NCBI RefSeq assembly: GCF_001044255.1
Contig: NZ_JYNX01000012.1
Location: 1-54,197, forward strand
Direction: 5' to 3'
DNA: 54,197 nt
Source of the DNA: Mycolicibacterium chubuense
GTDB taxonomy: Bacteria; Actinomycetota; Actinomycetes; Mycobacteriales; Mycobacteriaceae
Both the position numbers and the translations under genes were made by a program. A model generated the notes under the pieces. The model did no database searches. It was not told where the DNA came from and saw only the letters and a list, made by a program, of their open reading frames with translations. Below, one piece after another: positions 27,849-35,378 of this stretch. Numbering within the stretch: position 1 is the stretch's first letter; the number at the start of each line of letters is the position of its first letter.

Positions 27849-29179
27849 GGTCGGCCCCCCTTCCCGAGGCCCGCCAGATAGCGCAGTGCGCCGATGCCCG
27901 GCAGGAAGAAGTAGGCCCCGCCGGTCAGGGTGGTGAACGCCGGAATACCCCTGTGCACCTTCCGGATCGGCCGTTTGGGCACGGTGAAGTCCAGCGTTCC
28001 GTCCTGCGTTCCGCAGATGGGATCGTGTTCGTTGCCCAGTTCGTGGAAGGTCTTGTCGTTGATCCACACGTTCTGGGCGAACTCGAACTGTCGGACCAGA
28101 CTCGCGCAGATGATGAACGCGGCGATACCGCGGTCGACGCCGTCTTCGGGGGCGCCGTCGGGCAGTGCGGCGCCATAGGTGGCGCCGCGGCGGATCATCC
28201 GTCGCCGGTTCATGTTCGGGGCGGTGTCGCGCGGATTCAGGCGTCGGGCGTGCGACCCCAGGGGGCAGGCGTAACCGAACGGATCCATGTCCCTGTAGCC
28301 GAAGTTGTTGTTGCGCAGGGGATCAGCGCCGAGGTCTGGGTCGTCCCCGTCGGGCGCCAGCACCAGGGGCGCGCCGCTGCGCCAGCGGCCCATGAACTTC
28401 GCGGCGAGCAATTCCTGCTCCGCAGGTGTGCCGGCGTGGTCGGCCAGATAGCCGCGGAACGCGCCGACGTGTTCCTGCAGGCGACGGTACGCCATGTAAC
28501 TTCCATTGCGAGAGAGGATCTCGGGCTGGGGAAGGTCGGTGGGCGGACCGTATTCGTCGGGATAGCCGAGGATGAACTCGCCGGGTTCCAGGGCATCGCC
28601 GGAGCCGGGGGTGGGTGGCTCGCCGGAACCCTTGATCGCCGGTTGCGACAGCCGGTCGCGAAAGCCGAAGTGGTCGTGCGCATAGTTGAACGGCGGGGTG
28701 GCATTGAGATCGAGATACGACAGCGTGCGCACGCCGTCGCAGCGCGCGACCAGCGCGTCATGCTCGCCGACACACCGGCGATGCTCGGCGTCGTCGCGCG
28801 CGAACAGGATGGCGATTGCATGGACGTCGTCACCGGCGAGACCACCGATCCAATTGCTCGGGTGATTCGGGCCGGTGTCACCGAGGATGTCGGCCCGCGA
28901 CGCCATCCCTTCGCGGAACTCGTCGGGAAACGTTGCGAGCGCCTGGTCCGGCACGCCCAGCGCCCGCAATCCCGTCCAGGTGAACGCGAGCGTCACCCAC
29001 CGGCGAGAGCTGTCCATCGTCTCGCCCACGTCCGCTGCCGACTGCACGACGTCGAGCAGTTCCGACAGCCACGCCCGACCCGCCTGCGGGGTGTCGAAGG
29101 TGAGGAACTCGTAGCGCCCGGTCATGGCCGGCGTGCGCGTCAGCAGGATGTGCTGAATATCGTCGAGCTCGAGTGTCAC
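27845..29179 (-). CDS. DyP-type heme peroxidase family protein
   Basis: 444 aa from GTG 29179, which overlaps the upstream stop (GTGA). The DyP landmarks are NYAHDHFGFRDRLSQPAIKG (169-184), with the distal Asp175 but Arg in place of the second Gly of GxxDG; PFGYACPLGSHARRLNPRD, with the proximal heme His about 310; and RRRMIRRGATYG. A late VRQFEFAQNVWIND also fits. No Tat or Sec signal is visible, so it is cytosolic or encapsulated. It should use H2O2 to oxidise dyes, phenolics or other electron donors. The altered GxxDR may change distal-pocket chemistry. It is the middle gene of three with 4-nt overlaps on both sides. Confidence 0.85.
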   Translation of the reverse strand: MTLELDDIQHILLTRTPAMTGRYEFLTFDTPQAGRAWLSELLDVVQSAADVGETMDSSRRWVTLAFTWTGLRALGVPDQALATFPDEFREGMASRADILGDTGPNHPSNWIGGLAGDDVHAIAILFARDDAEHRRCVGEHDALVARCDGVRTLSYLDLNATPPFNYAHDHFGFRDRLSQPAIKGSGEPPTPGSGDALEPGEFILGYPDEYGPPTDLPQPEILSRNGSYMAYRRLQEHVGAFRGYLADHAGTPAEQELLAAKFMGRWRSGAPLVLAPDGDDPDLGADPLRNNNFGYRDMDPFGYACPLGSHARRLNPRDTAPNMNRRRMIRRGATYGAALPDGAPEDGVDRGIAAFIICASLVRQFEFAQNVWINDKTFHELGNEHDPICGTQDGTLDFTVPKRPIRKVHRGIPAFTTLTGGAYFFLPGIGALRYLAGLGKGGRP

Positions 29180-29736
29180 TGCATCTGGTCGAGCATGTCG
29201 GAGAAGGCCGACTTCAGCCGGAGCGCCTTCTTGATCTCTTCGGCGGTGACGTAGGGGTATTCGCCGTATTCGAGGAAGCTCGGGCATTGGTGGTCGCGGA
29301 CGAACGCGATGAACGCCTCGGGATTGGTCTTCCAGTCATCGGGAAAGCCCTCGAGATTCGTGAAGACGGTCGTGATGCCGGTTTCACTGAACAGTCGGAC
29401 AGCGTCCTCGGTGTACTTGTCGAAATCGGTGTCGAAGATTCCCTGGTACTGGAAGTGCAGCCCGGAGCCGACGTCGAACAGCACCCAGCGCAGGTAGTGC
29501 AGCCGGAGCGGGGCGAGGACGTCGGGGCTGCCGGCGACCGCTTCCTCGATCTGCTTGCCGTAGGCGCGGACCGCCTCTTCGCGACCCTCTTTGACCTTCG
29601 CGATGATCGAGAATCCGTAGCAGGCGGGCGTCCGCGGGTATGTCGGCCCGTACCGTCCGCGCTCGAGCTCGAAATAGCCCTCTGGGGGAATCGCCTGTGC
29701 CGCTGGGCGGGACCAGTCCTCGTCGTGTACGGCCAT
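29176..29736 (-). CDS. Ferredoxin-like alpha/beta-barrel protein, first gene of DyP operon
   Basis: 186 aa, ATG 29736 preceded by AAGGGGG. The sequence ACYGFSIIAKVKEGREEAVRAYGKQIEEAV...LHYLRWVLFDVGSGLHFQYQGIFDTDFDKYTEDAVRLF has the beta-alpha-beta pattern of dimeric alpha/beta-barrel proteins, the same fold family as the two halves of DyP peroxidases. The last four bases overlap the peroxidase gene. A helper, heme-handling or half-peroxidase-like partner is possible. No catalytic motif can be named. It is transcribed from the boxed promoter at 29765-29812. Confidence 0.7.
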   Translation of the reverse strand: MAVHDEDWSRPAAQAIPPEGYFELERGRYGPTYPRTPACYGFSIIAKVKEGREEAVRAYGKQIEEAVAGSPDVLAPLRLHYLRWVLFDVGSGLHFQYQGIFDTDFDKYTEDAVRLFSETGITTVFTNLEGFPDDWKTNPEAFIAFVRDHQCPSFLEYGEYPYVTAEEIKKALRLKSAFSDMLDQMQ

Positions 29737-29764
29737 GGCGCCCCCTTGCAGTTGCCTCTCAACG

Positions 29765-29812
29765 ACACTACGACCAGAACGCGAAGGAAGTCGCCCCCCG
29801 ATTCGGGGGACG
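29765..29812 (-). promoter_or_regulatory. Boxed promoter of the DyP operon
   Basis: On the minus strand CCCCCGAATCGGGGG (palindromic, 29809-29795) is followed by exactly 24 nt and TAGTGT (29770-29765), then about 28 nt to the ATG at 29736. The same spacing occurs at two plus-strand promoters nearby. Confidence 0.6.
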
Positions 29813-29942
29813 CGGCCAGCCGGCCGGCGAGGCCTGGGGTCAGCACCAGAGTGCGGCGCAAGGGAAGGCCGGCGCTGCGCTGACCCCAGGCGATTGGCAG
29901 ATTACTCCGGGGGCGGACCGTTCGCGTTGAGATTCGACATTT

Positions 29943-29987
29943 CACCCGTTGTGGGGGATGCCGGGTCTCAGGACGCGCTCCTATCCT
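29943..29987 (+). promoter_or_regulatory. Boxed promoter of the first secreted Gly-rich protein
   Basis: CACCCGTTGTGGGGG (29943-29957), then 24 nt (starting ATGCC) and TATCCT (29982-29987). The gene starts at 30047. The rest of the 310-base divergent gap (29737-30046) shows no gene. Confidence 0.6.
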
Positions 29988-30046
29988 CACCTCACCGGGG
30001 TGCCGTGGTCGGTTGACCATGCGCTCACCGAGGAAGCGGGGCAGTG

Positions 30047-30397
30047 ATGAGAATCGTCGAAGTTGTTGTCGGCTCAGTCCTTCTGGCGTCATCAGCGGCA
30101 TGGAACTCGGTGGCGACCGCACCCCTCGCCGTGGCTGGATGCGTGAAAAGCAGCGGTATCACCGTCTGCGATCAGGAGAACGGCAACACCTCCGGACCTG
30201 CTGTGCCGTACCCCTGCGATCTGGACTGGTACTGCTACGACGGTTCGACATGGGACCTGGGGATAGACATCGACGCGCCGCCGCCGCCGAGGCCTGACAA
30301 CAGCCTGCCCCGGCCCGATGTCGGACGGCCGGGAACGCCAGGCAACCGGCCCGGCGGAGGCGGCGGTATCGGCGGTGGTGGCGGTGGCCGGCGCTGA
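30047..30397 (+). CDS. Secreted small Cys/Gly-rich protein, paralogue 1
   Basis: 116 aa. ATG 30047 follows AGCGGGG. A signal peptide (about residues 1-30, ending LAVA) is followed by four cysteines in GCVKSSGITVC and VPYPCDLDWYCYDGSTWD, then a Pro-rich segment and a Gly-rich tail ending RR. It is paralogous to the next gene, sharing the CV.S.G.TVC and VPYPC..DWYC.DG.TWD blocks and the GNRPGGGGG tail. Probably exported; unknown function. It has its own boxed promoter. Confidence 0.75.
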   Translation: MRIVEVVVGSVLLASSAAWNSVATAPLAVAGCVKSSGITVCDQENGNTSGPAVPYPCDLDWYCYDGSTWDLGIDIDAPPPPRPDNSLPRPDVGRPGTPGNRPGGGGGIGGGGGGRR

Positions 30398-30416
30398 ACC
30401 TCCTGCAGGCCAGCAT

Positions 30417-30461
30417 CACCCGATTCGGGGGATGCCCCGGGCCGATCAGGGTCCCTATGCT
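30417..30461 (+). promoter_or_regulatory. Boxed promoter of the second secreted Gly-rich protein
   Basis: CACCCGATTCGGGGG (30417-30431), 24 nt (again starting ATGCC) and TATGCT (30456-30461); the gene starts at 30516. Box, spacing and -10 match the promoter at 29943-29987. Confidence 0.6.
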
Positions 30462-30515
30462 CGGCATGAGCATGGTCGTTCGACCACGCGCGACCACAAG
30501 CGGGGACTGTTGACG

Positions 30516-30854
30516 ATGCGATCAGCCTACGTTTTCGCCTCGGGGATTCTGATCGTCGCCCTGGTCGAAGCCGCACCGCCCGCCAGTGCCGACTGTGTGA
30601 GCTCTGGGGGCACCACGGTGTGCTCACAAGGTGATGTTCGCGGTGCCGACAACGGCGCGGGTCCCGGCACGGGATCGGGGCCGTACGTGCCCTATCCGTG
30701 CTCGTACGACTGGTATTGCAACGACGGCGTCACGTGGGACATCAACATGGATTGGGATCCCGGAGTCGGTATCGGGGCGCCAGGCAGGCCTGGAAACCGG
30801 CCCGGCGGTGGCGGCGGCGGCCGTGGGGGCGGCGGCCGTGGGGGACGACGTTGA
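30516..30854 (+). CDS. Secreted small Cys/Gly-rich protein, paralogue 2
   Basis: 112 aa from ATG 30516, with AGCGGGG upstream as for paralogue 1. Signal peptide MRSAYVFASGILIVALVEA to about PPASA, then DCVSSGGTTVC, VPYPCSYDWYCNDGVTWD and a Gly/Arg tail. A tandem duplication including the promoter explains the pair. Four conserved cysteines suggest two disulfides. A hemophore-family gene follows after 35 bp and may be cotranscribed. Confidence 0.75.
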   Translation: MRSAYVFASGILIVALVEAAPPASADCVSSGGTTVCSQGDVRGADNGAGPGTGSGPYVPYPCSYDWYCNDGVTWDINMDWDPGVGIGAPGRPGNRPGGGGGGRGGGGRGGRR

Positions 30855-30889
30855 CGACAACAGTGACGATCGAGGAGAAGACAGTGGTC

Positions 30890-31213
30890 ATGCAATTCAT
30901 CACCGCGCGAAGGCTGTTGGCGGCAGCACTCGGGGTCGCTGCCGTCATGGCCGGCAGCGCGGTGCCCGCGCAGGCGCAACCCAACTGCACGGCAGCAGAT
31001 CTCGCGGGCATCATGTCCGGCATCACCGCTGCGACGTCGGCCTACCTGTTCACGCACCCTCAGGTCAACGACTTTTTCACGTCCCTCAAGGATGTGCCGA
31101 AGGAGGACCGCCAGGCGGCGCTGTCCGACTACGCGACCGCCAACCCACAGGTGCAGGCCGAGCTGCAGGGTATCCGGCAGCCCGCGGTCGACTTCCGCAA
31201 CCGTTGCGGTTGA
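30890..31213 (+). CDS. Hemophore-related secreted protein (Rv0203/Rv1174c-like family)
   Basis: 107 aa. GAGGAGAAG (30872-30880) precedes ATG 30890; a GTG at 30884 is an alternative. A signal peptide ends AVPAQA (about 1-29). The mature part reads NCTAADLAGIMSGITAATSAYLFTHPQVNDFFTSLKD...YATANPQVQAELQGIRQPAVDFRNRC. One Cys at each end, a central YL..HP and a late 'NP....L..I..P' are the mycobacterial hemophore-like (MHB) pattern. Family members may bind heme; not all do. It sits beside a heme peroxidase operon. Confidence 0.82.
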   Translation: MQFITARRLLAAALGVAAVMAGSAVPAQAQPNCTAADLAGIMSGITAATSAYLFTHPQVNDFFTSLKDVPKEDRQAALSDYATANPQVQAELQGIRQPAVDFRNRCG

Positions 31214-31391
31214 GCGGAGACCGCGCGAAAGAGCTCCGTCCCTCGAGCATTGACGCTGACGGTATTGCCCAGAGCGATCAAGCGATGTGTCTCAGGGTCG
31301 AGGGCGGACCCAGCCGTGTTCTCCGACTGCGTGCAGACCGGCGCGGCAAGAGCATGGCCACTTCACACCGACGGATGAACGAGAGAGCAAC

Positions 31392-32651
31392 ATGGCCACT
31401 AGTTGTACGTCGAAGCAACGCGGAATGGCCGCCCTCGTCGCGGCCACCGTGTCGGGTGGATTCATTGCAGGCGCCGGTCTTTGGTCCGCGCCTCCGGCCG
31501 AAGCGACATGTTTATCGGCCTTCGGCATCGGCAACAGCGCCAGTTGCAGCAGCACGCTGTTCGGGGTCGCGTTTGCGCTCGGGCAAGGAGCGGAAGCCCA
31601 CGCCGAGGGGTTCTTCGGCGCCTCGTTCGCCATCGGCGACAGTGCCTCCGCCACCACCAGTGACGCTTTTACGCTGGCCAGCGCAGTCGGCAGGAATTCC
31701 TCTGCCGAGGCCCGTGGTCTCGGCGGACTCGGTCTCAGCCTCTTCGGCGACGACAACCACGTGGTGGCCGGGGGATCGGGATCAGTGCTGACCATCGCCA
31801 CCAATTGGTTCGGCAGCGGCAACAGCGTCACGGTGCAGGCCGGCGGCCTGTGGAATCGCGCTGGCAACTACGGCGGCAGGGACAACGCGGTCACGACACA
31901 GGGCAGCAGGTTCAACCACTCGCGCAGCATCTTCGGCAGCAACAACGTGGTGTCGACGACAGGGGGCTACGGCAACGCGGCGCAGAACGCGTTCGGCAAT
32001 GGGAACGACGTCATCCAGACGGGCGGGACCTACAATCTGGCGAAGAACTTCTTCGGCAACGACAACCCGGTCCAAATTGACGGCGGGTACGCGAACTTCG
32101 CGCGGAATCGATTCGGCGACCGCAACCAACTGACGATCGTCGGCGGCAATCGCAACCTGGCGAGCAACATCATCGGCACCGACAACCAGGTGGACGTGGC
32201 AGGCGGATTGTTCAACAGAGCAAGGAACGCCGGCGGCAGTGACAATGAGTTGTCCGCCGGCGGTGTCAACAGTCGCTTCAACTTCGTCTACAACGTCGGC
32301 GGGGGTGGCAACACAGTGGACGCCGGCGGCCCCGGCAGCTTCAACGCGGGCTTCAACGTCCTCGGTTCGGACAACACCGTGAAGGCGGGACCGGGTCCGT
32401 TCGCCTTGGCCGGCACCCTCTTTCAGGACGGTCGATCCGTGACCAAGTCCGGTCCCGGCATCGCGATCAACAACATCCGCATCGGTGGCGCCTCGACCGT
32501 ACGTCAGCGCGGTGACTCGGAGTCGACGGCACGGGCCGATTCTGTCAGGCCGGCACGCAAGGCCACGGTGGAGCGAGTGGGAAAGAAGCAAAGGAACGAA
32601 GAGAGAAGCGCTCGGCGGACAAAGGCATCATCGAATTCTGACGGCGAGTAA
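31392..32651 (+). CDS. Secreted solenoid protein with about ten 20-residue repeats
   Basis: 419 aa from ATG 31392. Signal peptide or anchor MAALVAATVSGGFIAGAGLW...AEA at about 12-38. Residues about 120-350 form tandem 20-residue units of the form FG..N.V...GG..N.A.N., for example FGNGNDVIQTGGTYNLAKNF and FGNDNPVQIDGGYANFARNR. The regular Asn/Gly ladder predicts a right- or left-handed beta-solenoid exposed outside the cell. The last 50 residues are strongly basic (RKATVERVGKKQR...). No enzyme motif. It could be an adhesin-like or surface-layer component; unrelated to PE/PPE by N-terminus. Confidence 0.75.
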   Translation: MATSCTSKQRGMAALVAATVSGGFIAGAGLWSAPPAEATCLSAFGIGNSASCSSTLFGVAFALGQGAEAHAEGFFGASFAIGDSASATTSDAFTLASAVGRNSSAEARGLGGLGLSLFGDDNHVVAGGSGSVLTIATNWFGSGNSVTVQAGGLWNRAGNYGGRDNAVTTQGSRFNHSRSIFGSNNVVSTTGGYGNAAQNAFGNGNDVIQTGGTYNLAKNFFGNDNPVQIDGGYANFARNRFGDRNQLTIVGGNRNLASNIIGTDNQVDVAGGLFNRARNAGGSDNELSAGGVNSRFNFVYNVGGGGNTVDAGGPGSFNAGFNVLGSDNTVKAGPGPFALAGTLFQDGRSVTKSGPGIAINNIRIGGASTVRQRGDSESTARADSVRPARKATVERVGKKQRNEERSARRTKASSNSDGE

Positions 32652-32676
32652 CGGGCCCAGGTGTGGGGCCTGCACC

Positions 32677-33468
32677 CTATGTTCCGCGATCGATGGAATC
32701 GAACACATTCAGCGATTGCTCGAACGGCGCGGATGTGACGCCCAGTTCGTTGCCGAATGGATGATCCAGCCAGAAGACGACGAAGAGAAGCAGACCCAGT
32801 AGGACGGCGACCGCACCCAGCAGGAACAGATGCGCACGTGCACTACCCAGGCGCATGAAGCCGCCGATGCCCAGTAGGACGACGCCGCCGAACAGCAGAC
32901 CGGTCCACAGCAGCCCCGGGATCCGCGGGGTGGCGTCGAGAATTCGCTGATTCCGCTGTGAGGCCAAGGTGGTGAGTTGGTCCAAGAACTTCTGAGTGAT
33001 GGGATTCGTTGCGACGCTGGAATCCTGATCGCCGAGAACGGTGTACATCTCATTGAGGGCATCGCGCGCCGTCTCTGTTCCCATGCCGGCGCTCAGAGAA
33101 TTCCGCCACTCGGGGCCCTCGACAGCATGCGCATACTTCCGCAGCAGGGTCCGCATCTGCGCCTGCTCGGACAGCGGCATGGCGACGGTCTGCCGGTACA
33201 TGGTGACGATGGTCGACGCCTCGTTGGAGACGTTCGTCTCCGCGGAAGAGAACTGCTCCCATGCGACAACGATGGTGAAGCCCAGCAGGGCACCGTAGAC
33301 CAAACTCACACAGGTCAGAAAAGGAGAGAGCGCCGAATTATGGCCCTCGTTAACGGTTTTGGGCAGCGTCCGGTTGGCGATCAGAACGGCGCCGGTCGCG
33401 ATCAGGATCGAAACTACGAGGGATCCTGCCAGCAGGATCCACAGACCCGCCATACCGTAACCGCCCAT
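32677..33468 (-). CDS. DUF4239-type membrane protein
   Basis: 263 aa from ATG 33468, with GGGGAG seven bases upstream. Four hydrophobic segments: about 6-28, 48-68, 178-200 and 208-230. Between the second and third is a soluble part, EQFSSAETNVSNEASTIVTMYRQTVAMPLSEQAQMRTLLRKYAHAVEGPEW, the signature of DUF4239 (bestrophin-like) proteins. Function unproven. Divergent from a small channel-like gene, with which it may share a 155-bp promoter region. Confidence 0.8.
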   Translation of the reverse strand: MGGYGMAGLWILLAGSLVVSILIATGAVLIANRTLPKTVNEGHNSALSPFLTCVSLVYGALLGFTIVVAWEQFSSAETNVSNEASTIVTMYRQTVAMPLSEQAQMRTLLRKYAHAVEGPEWRNSLSAGMGTETARDALNEMYTVLGDQDSSVATNPITQKFLDQLTTLASQRNQRILDATPRIPGLLWTGLLFGGVVLLGIGGFMRLGSARAHLFLLGAVAVLLGLLLFVVFWLDHPFGNELGVTSAPFEQSLNVFDSIDRGT

Positions 33469-33623
33469 GACCAACTCCCCAGAAGTCGCCGCTGTCGCTG
33501 AAACCGTCGCCTACCCACCACCACGATCGCTCGCTGAGTACCCGGTCGAGGCGGAGATTACCGGCGCCCCGAACAAGGGGAAATGAGGGCACCAGAGAGC
33601 CTGACAGATGGTAGGGAGGACAC

Positions 33624-34094
33624 GTGGACTTGGCGAGCTGGAGCCTGGGGCTGTCGCTCATCGTGCTGACGATAGCGATCCACACGACGGCGGTGGTCGG
33701 GATGGCACTGGGACTCGAGAAGAGAGTGGCCGGCCGTTCGGGCGCTCTGGCGCCCACTCGGCGGAAAGCAATCCCGATCGTGATCATCCACATAGGGACC
33801 ATCGCCGTGCTTCTGGCTGCCCTTCACGGAGTCGAGGGCGTCATCTGGGCGGTGGCATACCGATGGCTCGGCATTTTCGATTCGTTCACCGATGCGTCCA
33901 CGTACTCGCTGGCAGCCATGACGACGTCCGAAACCTTGGCCGTGCCGCGCGCGTCGCGGTGGCCAATGCTCAGTGCGCTGGAAGCCGTCAACGGTGGGCT
34001 CCTGTTCGGGATCAGCACGGCCTTCCTCTTCGCTGTCATCCAGGTTCACTGGCAGACCCTCCTGCACCGGCGTCACACCTCCCCGGACCGCTGA
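33624..34094 (+). CDS. Small two-pore/Kv-channel-like membrane protein with non-canonical filter
   Basis: 156 aa, GTG 33624 with AGGGAGGAC directly upstream. Hydrophobic helices at about 5-27 and 48-68. A pore-loop-like segment DASTYSLAAMTTSETLAVP (about 90-108) precedes a final helix, MLSALEAVNGGLLFGISTAFLFAVIQ. The layout matches Ion_trans_2-type bacterial channel proteins, where the loop would read TTVGYGD; here it is TTSETL, so K+ selectivity is doubtful. It may conduct another ion or act as a sensor. Confidence 0.6.
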   Translation: MDLASWSLGLSLIVLTIAIHTTAVVGMALGLEKRVAGRSGALAPTRRKAIPIVIIHIGTIAVLLAALHGVEGVIWAVAYRWLGIFDSFTDASTYSLAAMTTSETLAVPRASRWPMLSALEAVNGGLLFGISTAFLFAVIQVHWQTLLHRRHTSPDR

Positions 34095-34197
34095 CTCGGA
34101 GCCCCGTCGGCTGCCGCGTTTTGCCGTTCCGCGAAGGCGTACCGGACTAGAATCTCCCGTGCGGGGAACAGTGTTCGATGATCGAGGGTGGTCCGGG

Positions 34198-35373
34198 ATG
34201 AAGTCATCGAACAAGAATGCGCGAGCTCGGATCGCATGCGCCGGCAGGACGTTGACGACCTTCGGCGTTGCGGCGGCGCTCGTCGGTGCGGTGACGATCG
34301 TTCCACCGTCTAATCCACCGCCACAGCGAACGGTGCCTGCGGTCGACCTCACCGCCGCCTACCTTCCCCTGGCACTGCAACAGCAGCTTCACGAGTTGAG
34401 TGCCCGCGCCGTCACCCTGCCACAGCAGCTGAATGAGGCTACCCCTGCGCCGAGCACGCGCCGGCCGACGTTTCCGACGCCACCCACTATCCCGCCGCCG
34501 GTGGTCACTGCCTTCGAGTTCGAAGACGCGATCATCAACACCTATCACGCCATCGAGCCCTGGGTTCGTTACGGATTCGAACTGGGGACCTACGTCGTCG
34601 GTTGGGTGCCGTGGGTGGGTTGGCTGGCGCCACAGATCATGATCTTCTACAACTTCGGCGAACGCATCGTCGAGAGTCTTGTGGTCAATTCGGCCAATTG
34701 GCTGTGGGGCCCGCTCCCCTTTGGCGAGGGTCTGGCCAACGTGGCGCGGGACAGCTGGAACGCTCTCGTGCAATTCGGCCGAGACGAATGGAACTTCTGG
34801 CTGCCACCGCTACCGCCTCTGCCTTTCACCGCCGACCAGACGGCAGATCCGACGCAAGACGGCATCGCGGGCACGGTCGACGAGTCAGCCGCTCCGTCGG
34901 CCGGGCGGCCGCACCCTGTTCGGGATGCCCTTGCCCGTCTGCTCCCAGCTCTCGATCCGGCCGCGCCGCACAAAGCACAGCGGCCGCGATGGTTCGACCG
35001 CATCGTCGGGCACCCCACCACTGCCGACGCCGAGGCTGCGACACCGATAGAGGATCCGGAAGGGCAGCCCGCACAGGTCGATTCGCACGACGGCAGCAGC
35101 GCCCTCACCGAGCCCGACCGGTCGGCCCCGGACGCGATGGATCCTTCCGATGCCTCCCCACACGAGGCGCGCTCGGCCGACACGGCCGACGACGAGAGCG
35201 CGAACATGGGCTCGCCGGATACCGATGGCGCCTCGCACGAAACTCGCTCAGACGACGGGGCGAACTCAAGGGCCTCCCGCACACCCCGTCTTCGCAACAC
35301 GCGGGATGGCGGCGGCAACGGCGTCCTGAACCGACATGCGCTCCGGGACTCCGGCGGTACCACGTCGGACTGA
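34198..35373 (+). CDS. Secreted Trp/Pro-rich mycobacterial protein of unknown function
   Basis: 391 aa from ATG 34198; TAGAAT at 34148-34153 is a likely -10. An N-terminal signal-like segment (about 12-40) is followed by a Pro-rich stretch. A conserved aromatic block, WVRYGFELGTYVVGWVPWVGWLAPQIMIFYNFGERIVESLV...WNFWLPPLPPLP (about 125-205), resembles a family of secreted mycobacterial proteins. The C-terminal half is low-complexity, rich in Asp, Ser, Ala and Pro. No catalytic motif; probably cell-envelope associated. It converges on the TetR gene with a 5-bp gap. Confidence 0.7.
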   Translation: MKSSNKNARARIACAGRTLTTFGVAAALVGAVTIVPPSNPPPQRTVPAVDLTAAYLPLALQQQLHELSARAVTLPQQLNEATPAPSTRRPTFPTPPTIPPPVVTAFEFEDAIINTYHAIEPWVRYGFELGTYVVGWVPWVGWLAPQIMIFYNFGERIVESLVVNSANWLWGPLPFGEGLANVARDSWNALVQFGRDEWNFWLPPLPPLPFTADQTADPTQDGIAGTVDESAAPSAGRPHPVRDALARLLPALDPAAPHKAQRPRWFDRIVGHPTTADAEAATPIEDPEGQPAQVDSHDGSSALTEPDRSAPDAMDPSDASPHEARSADTADDESANMGSPDTDGASHETRSDDGANSRASRTPRLRNTRDGGGNGVLNRHALRDSGGTTSD

Positions 35374-35378
35374 CCGGG

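Noticed and set aside
33570-33584. CCCC-GAACAA-GGGG upstream of the channel-like gene, considered as a fourth copy of the DyP-locus box
   Set aside because: Its internal spacing differs and no TANNNT lies 24 nt after the G-run on either strand.
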